DNA of 64,000 bases from Variovorax sp. Root318D1 (GCF_001424835.1 NZ_LMCQ01000019.1:355011-419010); one strand, 5' to 3'; counted from the stretch's first letter, positions 37,795 to 47,871 are shown. Made by a program: numbers and translations. Notes: a model not told the origin generated them from the letters alone.

Positions 37795-38589
37795 ATGACC
37801 GATCTCTCCACCTCCTCCCGCGTCGCCGTCGTCACCGGTGGCGCGCGCGGCATCGGCCTGGCCATCGGCCGCTGGTTCCTCGCGCACGGCTACAGCATCG
37901 CGCTGCTCGACATCGATGCTCCCACACTCGATCAGGCGGTGGCCGATCTGGCTGAGCCGGAGCGGGTGCTTGGCGTGCACTGCGACGTGTCGAATCCCTC
38001 GCAGGTAAGCAGTGCCGTGGCGGCCGTGGTCGCGCGCTTCGGGCATATCGATGCGCTGGTCAACAACGCTGGCGTGGCGGTGTTCAAGCCGGTACTGCAG
38101 ACCTCGTTCGAAGAATGGCGCACCGTGCTGGGTACGAACCTCGACGGCGCGTTTCTGTGCACGCAGGCGTTCGGCACACTGATGGCGGAGCGCGGGCGGG
38201 GCGCGGTGGTCAACGTTGCTTCCATCTCGGGCTTGCGCGCGAGCACGCTGCGCGTCGCTTACGGAACCAGCAAGGCGGCGCTCATCCATTTGACCAAGCA
38301 GTACGCGGTCGAGTTGGGCAACACCGGGGTGCGCGTCAACGTGATCGCACCGGGGCCGGTAGAAACCGAGATGGCCAAGCTCGTCCACACGGTGGCGATC
38401 CGCTCCGACTACTACGACACCATTCCGCAAGGCCGCTACGGCACGCCGGAAGAGATGGCCAACGCGGTGGGCTTTCTGTGCAGCGACGAAGCCAGCTTCA
38501 TCAACGGCCAGGTGCTCGCTGTGGACGGTGGCTTCGATGCCGCAGGCGTGGGCTTGCCGACCTTGCGCAAGGGCCCGCCCGCGTCCTGA
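37795..38589 (+). CDS. Short-chain dehydrogenase/reductase
   Basis: An NAD(P)-dependent SDR of 264 residues. The cofactor loop is TGGARGIG, NNAG and the catalytic Ser in VASISG, with the YxxxK pair as YGTSK. It ends with the usual GQVLAVDGGFD. The ATG giving MTDLSTSS is preferred over an upstream TTG that adds six residues. Its substrate cannot be deduced; close types are annotated as 3-oxoacyl-ACP reductase or polyol dehydrogenase. The Asp after the second strand (LLDIDA) suggests preference for NAD. Confidence 0.9.
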   Translation: MTDLSTSSRVAVVTGGARGIGLAIGRWFLAHGYSIALLDIDAPTLDQAVADLAEPERVLGVHCDVSNPSQVSSAVAAVVARFGHIDALVNNAGVAVFKPVLQTSFEEWRTVLGTNLDGAFLCTQAFGTLMAERGRGAVVNVASISGLRASTLRVAYGTSKAALIHLTKQYAVELGNTGVRVNVIAPGPVETEMAKLVHTVAIRSDYYDTIPQGRYGTPEEMANAVGFLCSDEASFINGQVLAVDGGFDAAGVGLPTLRKGPPAS

Positions 38590-38611
38590 TACCTGCCTGT
38601 CTGCCTGTCTG

Positions 38612-40177
38612 TCAGCGCACGCGGGGCACCGCGGCCGTCAGCAGCGCAAGCGCCTGGTTCAGCGTCCAAGTCGCGAAGCGCTCGCCCTTGGAATGCCCAA
38701 TGCGCACCACGATGAGATCGTGCGACGGGATCACCAGCACAAACTGGCCTCCCGCGCCGAGCATGTAGTAGGCCGATGTCGGCATGGCCAGCGAGCCCAT
38801 CCCGTTGATCCAGAAGAAGCCGCCGTAGATCGGGCGCTTGTCCGCTGCCCAGGCCGGTGCAACGCTGCTCACAAAATTGACGAAGCCTTCGGGAAGAAGG
38901 CGCTCGCCGTTCCACACGCCGTCTTGCAGATAGAGGTTGCCCAGGCGAGCCCAATCGCGCGCCGACATGAAGTCGTAGCCCTGCGTGAGAAAGTTGCCGT
39001 AGGGGTCGGTCTCGATCACCATCGAGCGGATGCCGATCTTGTCGAAGAGCGCGCGCTGCGGAAACGACAGGTACTCTTCTCCACGCTTTTCTACCGCGAG
39101 GCGAACCAGGTAGTTTGCAAGTACCGGATCGGTATTGCGGTAGCGGCCCACTGCGCCCGCAGGCCATTGCTGCGGGCGAGTGGCGGCGTAGTTGAACGCA
39201 TTGATGCGGCCCGTGTAGTAGTAGATGTGATCGGGGTAGGTGCCGTTGGGATCGAAGTCTGGATCGTCCGGCGCCTTGATCCGCAGTCCGCTCGACATCT
39301 GCAAGATGTCCGAGATCTTGATCTTCTGCCGCTCATCGCCAGCGGCTTGCCACTCGGGAATCGGCGCCGGCTGGTCGAGCTTGTACACGCCTTGCTTGAT
39401 GAGCACTCCCATCATCGTGGCGACGACGCTTTTGCCCATGGACCACGATTCGAGCGGCGTCGTTGCACCGATGCCGTTCATGTAGCGCTCGGCCACGATG
39501 CGTCCCCTGTGCGTGACCACGAAGGCCGATGTGTAGGCCTCCGAAATGCCGAACGCGGCGTCTACGGCCTCGTTCACCTTGGCCATGTTGACTTCGGCCG
39601 GTGGCGGGTCGACCGGCAGCACGTCGCCCATCGGCCAGGGTTGAGTGGCGGGGTCGGGCAGCGTGCTCTTGACCACGACGGGCGTGAAGAAAACATCGTC
39701 CCTGCCGGCCGGCAGCGTGACGCAGCCTTGCGAGCCGAAATGCCGCGCCACCAGCGTCGGACCATTGGGAATCGAGATGCGAACTTCTTTCTTCACGCGG
39801 TCGACCACGGGCTTGCCCACGTTCTTGCGCTGCTCGTATGGTCCTACGAAGTAGCCGAGGCTTTCAGCGGCTACGTCGGGGTCGATGCCGGTGATGAACA
39901 CGGCGGAGCACATCGTCTTGGCATAGCCGGAGGTGTTGTGCTCCAGCACGTTGCCGGGGGGCGGCACATAGGGCGTGTTGATTTCGAGCGCTCGTGCGCG
40001 GGCAATGAGCGCATCGCGTTCCGGCAACTGTGCGGTGGTGTTCGGCGCGTTCGTCAATGGAACGCCGAAGCCGACTCCCCCGCCACCACCTCCGCCGCCA
40101 CCGCAAGAGGTCAGGGCGGCCGCGATGCTCAGGGCCGCGGCGGTCGTGGAAACTGAACGGCTGATCGAGAACTTCAT
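38612..40177 (-). CDS. Serine hydrolase, class C beta-lactamase-like lipoprotein
   Basis: A 521-residue protein. The signal peptide ends in a lipobox LTSC, followed by nine Gly residues that act as a flexible tether. The serine-hydrolase core has SxxK as SMGKS, the Tyr motif region (GRYRNTDPVLANYL) and a C-terminal GAGGQFVLV, near the usual HTG/KTG position. The N-terminal 170 residues form an extra domain found in 6-aminohexanoate-dimer-hydrolase-like proteins. It is likely anchored in the envelope. Substrate unknown; an esterase or peptidase role is as likely as resistance. Confidence 0.85.
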   Translation of the reverse strand: MKFSISRSVSTTAAALSIAAALTSCGGGGGGGGGVGFGVPLTNAPNTTAQLPERDALIARARALEINTPYVPPPGNVLEHNTSGYAKTMCSAVFITGIDPDVAAESLGYFVGPYEQRKNVGKPVVDRVKKEVRISIPNGPTLVARHFGSQGCVTLPAGRDDVFFTPVVVKSTLPDPATQPWPMGDVLPVDPPPAEVNMAKVNEAVDAAFGISEAYTSAFVVTHRGRIVAERYMNGIGATTPLESWSMGKSVVATMMGVLIKQGVYKLDQPAPIPEWQAAGDERQKIKISDILQMSSGLRIKAPDDPDFDPNGTYPDHIYYYTGRINAFNYAATRPQQWPAGAVGRYRNTDPVLANYLVRLAVEKRGEEYLSFPQRALFDKIGIRSMVIETDPYGNFLTQGYDFMSARDWARLGNLYLQDGVWNGERLLPEGFVNFVSSVAPAWAADKRPIYGGFFWINGMGSLAMPTSAYYMLGAGGQFVLVIPSHDLIVVRIGHSKGERFATWTLNQALALLTAAVPRVR

Positions 40178-40312
40178 TGAGGTCCTTGCTGGCATGCGTC
40201 AACACCGGCGGCATTCTGAGTGAATACCTCACGGCCGCCTAGCTCTTTCAACGGCAGCGCACGCGGTGTAGCTCCAAGGTTCTCCTTTGGGGGCAAGGAA
40301 AGCAGAACATCG

Positions 40313-41092
40313 TTAGAGGCACATGTCGTACCCGCCGGTCTCCAGGTGAAAGTGGTCCTTGTGCGCGGCGTTGTAGTTGGGGCCCAGCACGCCATTGAAG
40401 AAGCGGCACGCGCCACGGTGCGCATCGAGCAGGAGCATTGCGGCCGGGTCGTCCACGCTCGTGGCTGCGTCGCGCGGCCACGATTGCAGCACCGTGATGC
40501 GGCGGCCGCTGGCCAGCGTCAGGCCGGCCACGTCCAGTGCATCGGCGGTCGCGTGCCGGCTGCGCGAAGCGCCGGGCACTGCCCCTTCACCGCGGTTTAC
40601 GTTGCGGCAGGCATAGCTGCCGACGTGATCGATGGCCACCACCGGCTGGCCGAAGCGCTGCATGGCGGCGGGCTGCAGCGCGTGGCGCTCCCACATGAAG
40701 AAGGACAGCGCCATCGGGCAGCTGAGCGAAGGCGTGCTGCCCAGGCGCACGCCGGCGGAGCGCAGCCTGACGGCGTTCCGAAAGCCGCAGCCCGGGCCGG
40801 TGACGCGATCGGTCAGCAGGTCGTATTGCATGCCGGTTTGCGCCAGTGCGGAAAGGCAGCGCACCGGGTCGCGTCGGGTCCGCGAAAGCTTGAAGCCCGT
40901 CAGCCAGTCTGGCTCGGCCGCCACGTCGAGCGGCGCCCATGGATTGAAGCGTTCCGGAATCTCGACTCTCCCGGTGGCGACGGCCCACACGCTTGCGGCA
41001 AGCGCGGCACAACACGCGGCAGCAGCCACGGCGAACCAGCGCTTGCGGCGCGAAGGTATCGGCTTGACCGAATCATCATCATGAGGCGCCAT
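40313..41092 (-). CDS. Extensin-like family protein
   Basis: A 259-residue protein with one N-terminal membrane anchor (about residues 18-40) after a charged segment. The rest is the bacterial extensin-like C-terminal domain, with paired Cys residues (GPGCGFRN, SLSCPMAL, YACRN), SRHATADALDVAGL and HKDHFHLETGGYDMCL. The His/Asp pattern recalls D-Ala-D-Ala peptidase-type metal sites, suggesting periplasmic cell-wall function, though none is proven for the family. It follows the PrsW gene on the same strand. Confidence 0.85.
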   Translation of the reverse strand: MAPHDDDSVKPIPSRRKRWFAVAAAACCAALAASVWAVATGRVEIPERFNPWAPLDVAAEPDWLTGFKLSRTRRDPVRCLSALAQTGMQYDLLTDRVTGPGCGFRNAVRLRSAGVRLGSTPSLSCPMALSFFMWERHALQPAAMQRFGQPVVAIDHVGSYACRNVNRGEGAVPGASRSRHATADALDVAGLTLASGRRITVLQSWPRDAATSVDDPAAMLLLDAHRGACRFFNGVLGPNYNAAHKDHFHLETGGYDMCL

Positions 41093-41134
41093 GCAGCAGA
41101 CCTCGCGTGTTGTGCCTTTTGGCGGCTCGTTGCG

Positions 41135-42328
41135 TCAGAGCTGCACCGCAACCAGCGGATCCAGCTCGGCCCGTATGCGCCGTATCGCCACTTCGTGCCG
41201 CAGCGTCTGCGCGCCGCGTCCGTAAGTCATCGCCTTGCGGATCAGGCGCAGCTGCTCGCGCTGCAATTGCGTCTTCAGCCGCCTGGCGCGCAGGCCGAAG
41301 GTCCAGCCGATGTGCCGGCGAACGTTGTAACGCAGCAGAGGCGAACCCAGCCGCAGCCATTCATCGTCGCGGATCAGCTCGCGCTCCGGCACAAAGTAGG
41401 CTGCAAGCGCATGAAGGTATGCGCCGTTCTCGCGGGCGGCTTCGCGCCAGAAGAGCCAGGCCGCCGCCATCGCGGGAATGCCCTTGATGAAGAGCAAGAT
41501 TGCCATGTCGCCATACCCGCCATCGAACAGGTCTTCGAGCCACGGTGAGTTCCAGATGAAGTGCATGGCCCACGCGAGCGCAAAGCACAACAGGGCGCAG
41601 GCGATCCTCAGCACCATCGACCGCTCGGGGTGCAGCACAAACCACGCAACGCCAAAGGAGGCGATCGTCGTGTAGGCAGCGTGGCTCCACAGGCCGCTCA
41701 GCAGCCCCCGCGTCAGCAGGTTGATGAGCACCGGATACACCTGGTTCTCGAGCGGAAAGCGCATCGATGCATTGACGGTGTACGTGAGGTTCTCGACCAC
41801 CTGAAATCCCAGTCCCGTCATGGCACCGACGATCAGCACTGAAAGATAAGTCTGGAACTGGTTGCGCGCCACCAGCACCAGCAGCACGACGCCGGCAAGC
41901 TTCAAGAACTCCTCGGTAATGGGCCCCGCGATGGCCGGTCCCCAGGCCGCGACGAAATCCGGCGACACCAGCTTGGCGCACAGGCTTTGAATGGCGATGT
42001 TCGCGGGCGCGGCAAAGTACACGGCGCCCAGTCCACCCCATGCAAAGGCCAGCGCAAACGCCTCCGGCGGGTGCTGTTCGAGCAAGTCCAAGGCGCGAAA
42101 AACGAGAAGAAAAACCAGCGTGTAGATGGCCCACACCAGGATGCCGAGCAAGGCGGTGATGGGGACCACGCGGAATCCCATCGAGAACATGTTGACCGTG
42201 TAGAACAGGCCGTTGACGATCAACGCTGCCAGCACCCAGAAGGCTGCGCGATGCGGCTGAAAGAACGAGTCGGTGCCAATCGGCCAATCGCCCTTGTCCT
42301 GCTGCTTGGCGACGTGGAGAAGGTTCAC
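41135..42328 (-). CDS. PrsW-family intramembrane protease
   Basis: A polytopic protein of 397 residues. The family's Glu-Glu motif is in GPITEEFLKLAGVV and the later membrane helices carry His residues (SHAAYTTIASFG, AMHFIWNSPW) that complete the putative metal site. I use the GTG that overlaps the upstream stop (GTGA); the longer frame is shadow coding. PrsW in Bacillus cleaves anti-sigma factor RsiW; here no such target is nearby. About 100 C-terminal residues are cytoplasmic and basic. Confidence 0.85.
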   Translation of the reverse strand: MNLLHVAKQQDKGDWPIGTDSFFQPHRAAFWVLAALIVNGLFYTVNMFSMGFRVVPITALLGILVWAIYTLVFLLVFRALDLLEQHPPEAFALAFAWGGLGAVYFAAPANIAIQSLCAKLVSPDFVAAWGPAIAGPITEEFLKLAGVVLLVLVARNQFQTYLSVLIVGAMTGLGFQVVENLTYTVNASMRFPLENQVYPVLINLLTRGLLSGLWSHAAYTTIASFGVAWFVLHPERSMVLRIACALLCFALAWAMHFIWNSPWLEDLFDGGYGDMAILLFIKGIPAMAAAWLFWREAARENGAYLHALAAYFVPERELIRDDEWLRLGSPLLRYNVRRHIGWTFGLRARRLKTQLQREQLRLIRKAMTYGRGAQTLRHEVAIRRIRAELDPLVAVQL

Positions 42329-42885
42329 AGCGGCGCCTCCAGGTCCATCGATTCGAGCATGCTCCGCGCATCGGCCATTGCTTCGTTCAGTCCGTCGGTG
42401 GCGCCGTAGAAGTCGATCTGCACCAGCGACCGGCGTTGAAGGTCGACCACCTGCCAAAACCGACCCGCCAGCTTAGATCCATAGTAGGCAAAGGTCTTAC
42501 CCCGCAAGCCCCAGGTCGTGACGAAGTCCGATGGGTCGCCGTCGATGCGCAATCGCTGGCCGCGCTCCATGAGCCGTTGCTGCCGCACCAGCGGTCCATC
42601 GGCACCACCCGCCCATGGGCCTGTGGTCACCAGAAACTTGTGGCCGCCCTTGAACAGCATCAGCGACCGGCCCGCCTTCGAGCGGGACACGTCCATCTCC
42701 CACCCGCTGGCGGGAACGAATCGCGCATGGCCGATCTCGATCATTTCGCCCGCGGGCAGCGGCCGGTTGGCGGGCGTGTGCCTGTCCCAGAACACGAGGC
42801 CGCCCACGTAGCTTGCAATGGCCAGCAGAACAGCGAGCGCACCTGGCCAGGTGCGGTACGGGATTCGGCGTGAGGGCTCGGGCAT
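42325..42885 (-). CDS. Hypothetical single-pass membrane protein
   Basis: A 186-residue protein that I do not recognise. One membrane helix (about residues 13-32) is followed by an extracytoplasmic domain with FVPASGWEMDVSRSKAGRSL and RFWQVVDLQRRSLVQIDFYG, which looks like a beta-rich fold. It is translationally coupled to the PrsW-like gene, so it may be a partner or a substrate of that protease. The start ATG follows a divergent promoter region shared with the NlpC/P60 gene. Confidence 0.7.
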   Translation of the reverse strand: MPEPSRRIPYRTWPGALAVLLAIASYVGGLVFWDRHTPANRPLPAGEMIEIGHARFVPASGWEMDVSRSKAGRSLMLFKGGHKFLVTTGPWAGGADGPLVRQQRLMERGQRLRIDGDPSDFVTTWGLRGKTFAYYGSKLAGRFWQVVDLQRRSLVQIDFYGATDGLNEAMADARSMLESMDLEAPL

Positions 42886-42986
42886 GTTTTGATCGTGCCA
42901 TATCCATCTGTTGCGCGGGCTCCATGCCTTGGCCGGACAGGCTGCTCGCGTTAGAGTCCGGCCACGTCCACAAGACCGCCAACCAC

Positions 42987-43505
42987 ATGCCCGACGCACT
43001 CGCAGTACCCACGCCACGTCCTCGCATGCCACTGCTGCTCCGTCTGCTTTCCATCGGCGCCTGTCTCCTCGCGCTGGGTTGCGCGAGCCCGCGGGCGCCG
43101 CCGCCATCGGCCGGCTACAGCAGTTCGCCGCTCACGTCCGAAGAATCGAACAGCGTTGCGATCCATGCCCTCGGCCTGGTGGGCACGCCATATCGCTATG
43201 GCGGCAACACGCCCGAGGGCGGCTTCGATTGCAGCGGGCTCATCGGCTACGTGTACAAGAACAGCGCGGGCCAGGCCACGCCGCGCACCGTGGCGCGCAT
43301 GGCGGCGTTCGGCCGGCCGGTGTCCGCGTCGGACATCCGTTCGGGCGATTTGGTGCTCTTTGGCGCGTCCACGCCCACGCACGCGGGCATCTACGTGGGG
43401 GCAGGGCAGTTCGTGCACGCGCCATCGACCGGCGGGGAGGTGCGGCTCGACCGGCTGGACGGCGTCTACTGGTCGCGCCAACCCATGCAGGCGCGGCGGC
43501 TGTAG
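42987..43505 (+). CDS. NlpC/P60-family lipoprotein endopeptidase
   Basis: A cell-wall cysteine peptidase. The lipobox is LLALGC, so it is anchored in the envelope. The NlpC/P60 triad is visible as Cys in FDCSGLIGYVY, His in THAGIYVG and a third polar residue in FVHAPSTGG. The domain occupies the last 125 residues. From the chosen ATG it is 172 residues; a second ATG 39 bases on would give a more compact signal peptide. It probably trims peptidoglycan cross-links like E. coli Spr/MepS. Confidence 0.87.
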   Translation: MPDALAVPTPRPRMPLLLRLLSIGACLLALGCASPRAPPPSAGYSSSPLTSEESNSVAIHALGLVGTPYRYGGNTPEGGFDCSGLIGYVYKNSAGQATPRTVARMAAFGRPVSASDIRSGDLVLFGASTPTHAGIYVGAGQFVHAPSTGGEVRLDRLDGVYWSRQPMQARRL

Positions 43506-43636
43506 GCCCCGGAAAACGCCAGTCAATCCAACTTAACGGATCGGCGTAGTCATTGGTCTACAGGGATGCCTGCCTTGGGGCCGCCTGACCGGTGTGGCAT
43601 GCTGTGCCGATGTCACCGAACCTCGGAGAGGTCCCC

Positions 43637-44044
43637 ATGAAAAAACTCATCGTACTGGCCATCTTGGGCCTTGCCACCGCGCTCCCGGCCTTTGCACAGC
43701 GCGATCCCGACACCTACGAGCACGACCGCCGCTACTGCGCCAGCGGCCGTTCCGGCGTCGACTTCAACACCTGCATGTGGCGCGTCCAGCGCGACCGCGA
43801 GGAGCGCTATGAACGCCGCGAGCAGCGCGCCTATGAAAGGGAGCAGCGCCGCGATTACGAGCGCCGCGAACGCTGGGCCGAACAGCCTCCGCCGCCCCCG
43901 GCCTACCGCCAGTGGGACGGCCCGCAGGGCGGCGAGCAGCCGAGGCTGAGCGACATGCAGCAGCGCGCGCTGGACAACTGCAATCTGCTGGCCCCGCGCG
44001 ACCAGCCCCGCTGCCGCGCGACGGTGATGTCGACCGTCCGTTGA
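43637..44044 (+). CDS. Small secreted Arg/Glu/Tyr-rich protein
   Basis: A 135-residue protein of unknown function. A signal peptide (KKLIVLAILGLATALPAFAQ) is followed by a compact Cys-containing start (YCASGRSGVDFNTCMWRVQR), a charged helix with repeated YERRE-type units (residues about 55-80) and a Pro-rich linker. Two more Cys near the end may pair with the first two. A GGAGAGG ribosome site stands before the ATG. It is likely periplasmic. Confidence 0.75.
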   Translation: MKKLIVLAILGLATALPAFAQRDPDTYEHDRRYCASGRSGVDFNTCMWRVQRDREERYERREQRAYEREQRRDYERRERWAEQPPPPPAYRQWDGPQGGEQPRLSDMQQRALDNCNLLAPRDQPRCRATVMSTVR

Positions 44045-44198
44045 CGCCGCTGCCTGCATGAGGAGCGCCGCGGGCGCATGGCCGGCGCTAGGGTTTTCCA
44101 TTAAGAATTGCCACGCATAGCGCCCGCGCGGTCCGACGGATGCGGCTTCGAGGCTGGCAGGGAACACTCCCGGTTCCAATACCGAGGAGACATTCCCA

Positions 44199-46265
44199 AT
44201 GCACAGCATCCGCCGCCACCTGGTGTGGCTTGTCGTGGCCGTGGTCGGCGCATTCGCGCTGGGCACCGTCGCGCTCACGCGTGGTGAAAGCGTCAACGCC
44301 CTCTGGGTGGTGACCGCCGCGATCTGCACCTACCTGATCGCCTACCGCTACTACAGCCTTTTCATTGCCGAGAAGGTGCTGGGGCTGGACGGCAACCGCA
44401 AGACGCCGGCGCACCGCCACAACGATGGGCTCGACTACGTGCCCACCGACAAGAACGTGCTGTTCGGCCACCACTTCGCGGCCATTGCAGGTGCGGGCCC
44501 GCTGGTGGGCCCGGTGCTGGCTGCGCAGATGGGCTACCTGCCCGGACTCTTGTGGGTGCTGGCGGGCGTTGTGTTCGCGGGCGCGGTGCAAGACTTCATC
44601 ATCCTTTTCATCTCCACGCGGCGCGACGGCCGCTCGCTCGGCGACCTCGTCAAGCAGGAGATGGGCACGGTGCCCGGCATGATCGCGCTGTTCGGCACCT
44701 TCATGATCATGATCATCATCCTTGCGGTGCTGGCGTTGATCGTGGTGAAGGCGCTGGCCGAATCGCCGTGGGGCACCTTCACGGTGGCGGCCACCATTCC
44801 GGTGGCGCTGTTCATGGGCGTGTACCTGCGCTTCATTCGCCCGGGGCGCATCGGCGAGGTGTCGCTGATCGGCTTCGTGCTGCTCATGCTCGCCATCTTC
44901 GGCGGCCAGGCCGTGAGCCAGAACCCCGTGTGGGCGCCGCTCTTCACCTTCGACGGCAAGGCGCTCACGTGGATGCTGGTGGGCTACGGCTTCATCGCCG
45001 CCAGCTTGCCTGTGTGGCTGCTGCTGGCGCCGCGCGACTACCTGTCGACCTTCCTGAAGATCGGCACCATCATCGCGCTGGCCCTGGGCATCGTGTTCGT
45101 CATGCCCACGCTGCAAATGCCTGCGCTCACGCAGTTTGCGCAAGGCGGCGGGCCGGTGTGGGCGGGCAGCATGTTCCCGTTCCTGTTCATCACCATTGCC
45201 TGCGGCGCGGTGTCGGGCTTTCATGCGCTGATCTCCTCGGGCACCACGCCCAAGATGCTCGACAACGAGCGCCATGCGCGCTTCATCGGCTACGGCGGCA
45301 TGCTGGCCGAGTCGTTCGTGGCGGTCATGGCGCTGGTGGCGGCCTCGTGCATCGAGCCCGGCATCTACTTTGCAATGAACAGCCCCGCCGCACTGGTGGG
45401 CAGCACCGCGCAGCAGGCCGCGCAAACCATCTCGAGCTGGGGCTTCGTGGTCACGCCCGAGATGCTGGTGCAAACCGCCAAGGACGTGGGTGAAAGCACC
45501 ATCCTCGGGCGCGCGGGCGGTGCGCCCACGCTCGCGGTGGGCATGGCCCACATCCTTCACCAGGTGATCGGCGGACAGGCCATGATGGCCTTCTGGTACC
45601 ACTTCGCGATTCTGTTCGAGGCGCTCTTCATTCTCACTGCCGTGGACGCCGGCACCCGTGCGGGCCGCTTCATGCTGCAAGACCTGCTGGGCAGCTTCGT
45701 GCCCGCGCTCAAGCGCACCGATTCGCTGCCGGCCAACCTGACTGCCACGGCGCTCTGCGTGGCGGCCTGGGGCTACTTTCTCTATCAGGGCGTGGTCGAT
45801 CCGCTGGGTGGCATCAACACGTTGTGGCCGCTCTTCGGCATCTCCAACCAGATGCTGGCCGCGGTGGCGCTGCTGCTCGGCGTGGTGGTGCTGTTCCGCA
45901 TGAAGCGCGAGCGCTACGCCTGGGTGGCCATTGCGCCCGCAGCATGGCTTTTGGCCTGTACGCTCACGGCGGGCTGGCAGAAAATCTTCTCGCCCGACCC
46001 GAAGATCGGCTTCCTCTCGCATGCAGCAAAGTACACCGAAGGCCTTGCCAACGGCGTGCTGGTGGCGCCGGCCAAGACGACCGAAGCCATGTCGCGCATC
46101 GTCTTCAACGACCGGCTCGACGCGGCACTCTGCGCGCTCTTCATGTTCGTGGTGCTGAGCGTGCTGGTGTATGCCGTGAAGGCGTGCCTTGCGGCGCGCG
46201 CGGCCAACCGCCCGACCGCGCAAGAGACGCCGTTCGAACCGCTCGCCATATCGGCGGCGCGCTGA
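44199..46265 (+). CDS. cstA: CstA-family carbon-starvation/pyruvate transporter
   Basis: A polytopic permease of 688 residues with about 16-18 hydrophobic segments. Conserved blocks include [40 protein letters not shown] and [19 protein letters not shown]. In E. coli CstA and BtsT import pyruvate (and peptides) during carbon limitation. A GAGGAGA ribosome site precedes the ATG. The next gene is the small YbdD partner that accompanies cstA in enterobacteria too. Confidence 0.93.
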   Translation: MHSIRRHLVWLVVAVVGAFALGTVALTRGESVNALWVVTAAICTYLIAYRYYSLFIAEKVLGLDGNRKTPAHRHNDGLDYVPTDKNVLFGHHFAAIAGAGPLVGPVLAAQMGYLPGLLWVLAGVVFAGAVQDFIILFISTRRDGRSLGDLVKQEMGTVPGMIALFGTFMIMIIILAVLALIVVKALAESPWGTFTVAATIPVALFMGVYLRFIRPGRIGEVSLIGFVLLMLAIFGGQAVSQNPVWAPLFTFDGKALTWMLVGYGFIAASLPVWLLLAPRDYLSTFLKIGTIIALALGIVFVMPTLQMPALTQFAQGGGPVWAGSMFPFLFITIACGAVSGFHALISSGTTPKMLDNERHARFIGYGGMLAESFVAVMALVAASCIEPGIYFAMNSPAALVGSTAQQAAQTISSWGFVVTPEMLVQTAKDVGESTILGRAGGAPTLAVGMAHILHQVIGGQAMMAFWYHFAILFEALFILTAVDAGTRAGRFMLQDLLGSFVPALKRTDSLPANLTATALCVAAWGYFLYQGVVDPLGGINTLWPLFGISNQMLAAVALLLGVVVLFRMKRERYAWVAIAPAAWLLACTLTAGWQKIFSPDPKIGFLSHAAKYTEGLANGVLVAPAKTTEAMSRIVFNDRLDAALCALFMFVVLSVLVYAVKACLAARAANRPTAQETPFEPLAISAAR

Positions 46266-46273
46266 ACGAAGCC

Positions 46274-46480
46274 ATGGGTCTCGCAATGCCGGAAGCCGGG
46301 CGCTACTTCGCCCGCTCGCTCAAGCAGTCGCTGCGGCTCATGGTCGGCATGCCCGACTACGACGCCTACCTGACCCACATGTCGGCCACCCACCCGGACC
46401 AGCCGCCGATGAGCTACGAGGCGTTTTTTCGGGAGCGGCTCGAGGCGCGCTACGGCGCCGGCAAGGGCCGGTGCTGCTAG
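46274..46480 (+). CDS. ybdD: YbdD/YjiX-family (DUF466) small protein
   Basis: A 68-residue protein with the family core [20 protein letters not shown] and [11 protein letters not shown], ending in GRCC. YbdD is encoded directly after cstA in E. coli and is needed for full pyruvate uptake by that transporter; the eight-base spacing here suggests the same partnership. The start could also be an ATG four codons later. Confidence 0.88.
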   Translation: MGLAMPEAGRYFARSLKQSLRLMVGMPDYDAYLTHMSATHPDQPPMSYEAFFRERLEARYGAGKGRCC

Positions 46481-46512
46481 GGCGCAGGGCCCGTTTGTTG
46501 CTTGTTCTCTTG

Positions 46513-46570
46513 ACCCGCGCGGAACGCGGGTGATAGCCTGCGATCGCCCGCGAGAAGCGGGCTTTCTTTC
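46513..46570 (+). terminator. Tandem hairpin terminator after ybdD
   Basis: ACCCGCG-CGGAA-CGCGGGT is followed by GCCCGC-GAGAA-GCGGGC and then TTTCTTTC. The second hairpin with its T-rich tail has the form of an intrinsic terminator. Confidence 0.6.
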
Positions 46571-46605
46571 GCCCAAGCTCGAAGAACGAACAACAGAACG
46601 GACCT

Positions 46606-47871
46606 ATGACCTTTCACAAGCGCCACCCCTTCTTCATGAAACCCGCGCCGCTGCGCATTGCCTGTCACGGCATGGTGTTGGCCTGCGCACTCTTGGCCGG
46701 CAACGCCATGGCCCAAAAGCCGCACCAGGCGGCGCTGGATGCGGCCACGCAGCAGAAGGACGAGGCGCTCAAACTGCTGGAACGCATGGTCAACATCGAC
46801 TCCGGCTCTGCCAGCACCGAAGGCCTGGACAAGGTGCGCGGGATTGCCGTTGAAGAGCTGCGCAAGCTCGGTGCGCGCATCGAGACCTTTCCCGCGGAGC
46901 CGCATCCCGGCACCAACGTGGTCGCCACGCTCACCGGCCAGGGCAAGAAGAAAATTCTGATCCTCGCCCACATCGACACCGTGTTCAAGGACGGCACCGC
47001 CGCGGCCAAGCCGTTCTACATCAAGGACGGGCGTGCCTACGGCCCCGGCGTGATGGACAACAAGGGCGGCGTGGTTGCCGGGCTGCAGGCACTGAAGATC
47101 CTGCAGAAGATCGGCTTCAAGGACTATGGACAGATCACCTTCCTCATCGACACCAACGAAGAGGTGGGCTCGGTCGGTACCAGCGCGCTCATCGAGCGCG
47201 TGGCCAGGCAGCACGACGTCGCGCTGAACCTGGAGCCGGGCCGCCCCGCCGACGGCCTCGTGGTGGAGCGCAAGGGTTCGGCCACGGCGCTCATCGAAGT
47301 GAAGGGCCTGGCCTCGCACGCGGGCGTTGCGCCCGACGCGGGCCGCAATGCCGCCATGGAAGTGGCGCACCAGGTGCTGCAGCTTTCAAAGACGGGGGAT
47401 GCCGCAAAGAAGACCACTGTGAACTTCACGGTGCTCGCCGCCAACGGCCCCACCAACGTGATTCCCGCGAGCGCCAGCGCCAAGGGCGACGTGCGCGCCG
47501 CCACGCCCGAAGAGCTCGATCGCGTCGAAAAGGACCTGCTCCGCATCTCGCAGAACAAGCTGATTCCCGACACCGAAGTGCGCGTGCGCCTCATCCGCGG
47601 CCTGCCGCCGATGCCGCGCTCGCCTGCGTCGGACAAGCTGGTCGCCATGGCCGAGGGCATCTACGGCGAGATCGGCAAGAAGCTCACCATCGAAAGCAGC
47701 GGCGGCGCGGCCGACGCCAGCCTGGTGGCGGGCGTGGGCGTGCCGGTGCTCGACGGCTTCGGCATCGTGGGTGGCGGCATCCACACGCCAGATGAATACG
47801 CCGAGGTCGAGAGCGTCGTGCCGCGACTCTATCTACTGTCGCGCATGCTGATGGACTTGAGCGCGAACTGA
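46606..47871 (+). CDS. M20-family peptidase, carboxypeptidase G2-like
   Basis: A zinc exopeptidase of up to 421 residues. An N-terminal signal ends around NAMAQKPHQAA, so it is exported. Zinc ligands are in LAHIDTVF, the bridging Asp region GPGVMDNKGGVV, and the catalytic Glu pair in DTNEEVGSVG. The dimerisation domain lies between, and the last ligand is GGGIHTPDEYAEV. Family members remove C-terminal glutamate from folates or small peptides. An ATG ten codons in is an alternative start. Confidence 0.9.
   Translation: MTFHKRHPFFMKPAPLRIACHGMVLACALLAGNAMAQKPHQAALDAATQQKDEALKLLERMVNIDSGSASTEGLDKVRGIAVEELRKLGARIETFPAEPHPGTNVVATLTGQGKKKILILAHIDTVFKDGTAAAKPFYIKDGRAYGPGVMDNKGGVVAGLQALKILQKIGFKDYGQITFLIDTNEEVGSVGTSALIERVARQHDVALNLEPGRPADGLVVERKGSATALIEVKGLASHAGVAPDAGRNAAMEVAHQVLQLSKTGDAAKKTTVNFTVLAANGPTNVIPASASAKGDVRAATPEELDRVEKDLLRISQNKLIPDTEVRVRLIRGLPPMPRSPASDKLVAMAEGIYGEIGKKLTIESSGGAADASLVAGVGVPVLDGFGIVGGGIHTPDEYAEVESVVPRLYLLSRMLMDLSAN

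Noticed and set aside
40081-40110. The Gly run after the lipobox of the serine hydrolase as a phase-variable homopolymer.
   Set aside because: The nine Gly codons use mixed third bases, so there is no long single-base tract prone to slippage; a tether is the simpler reading.
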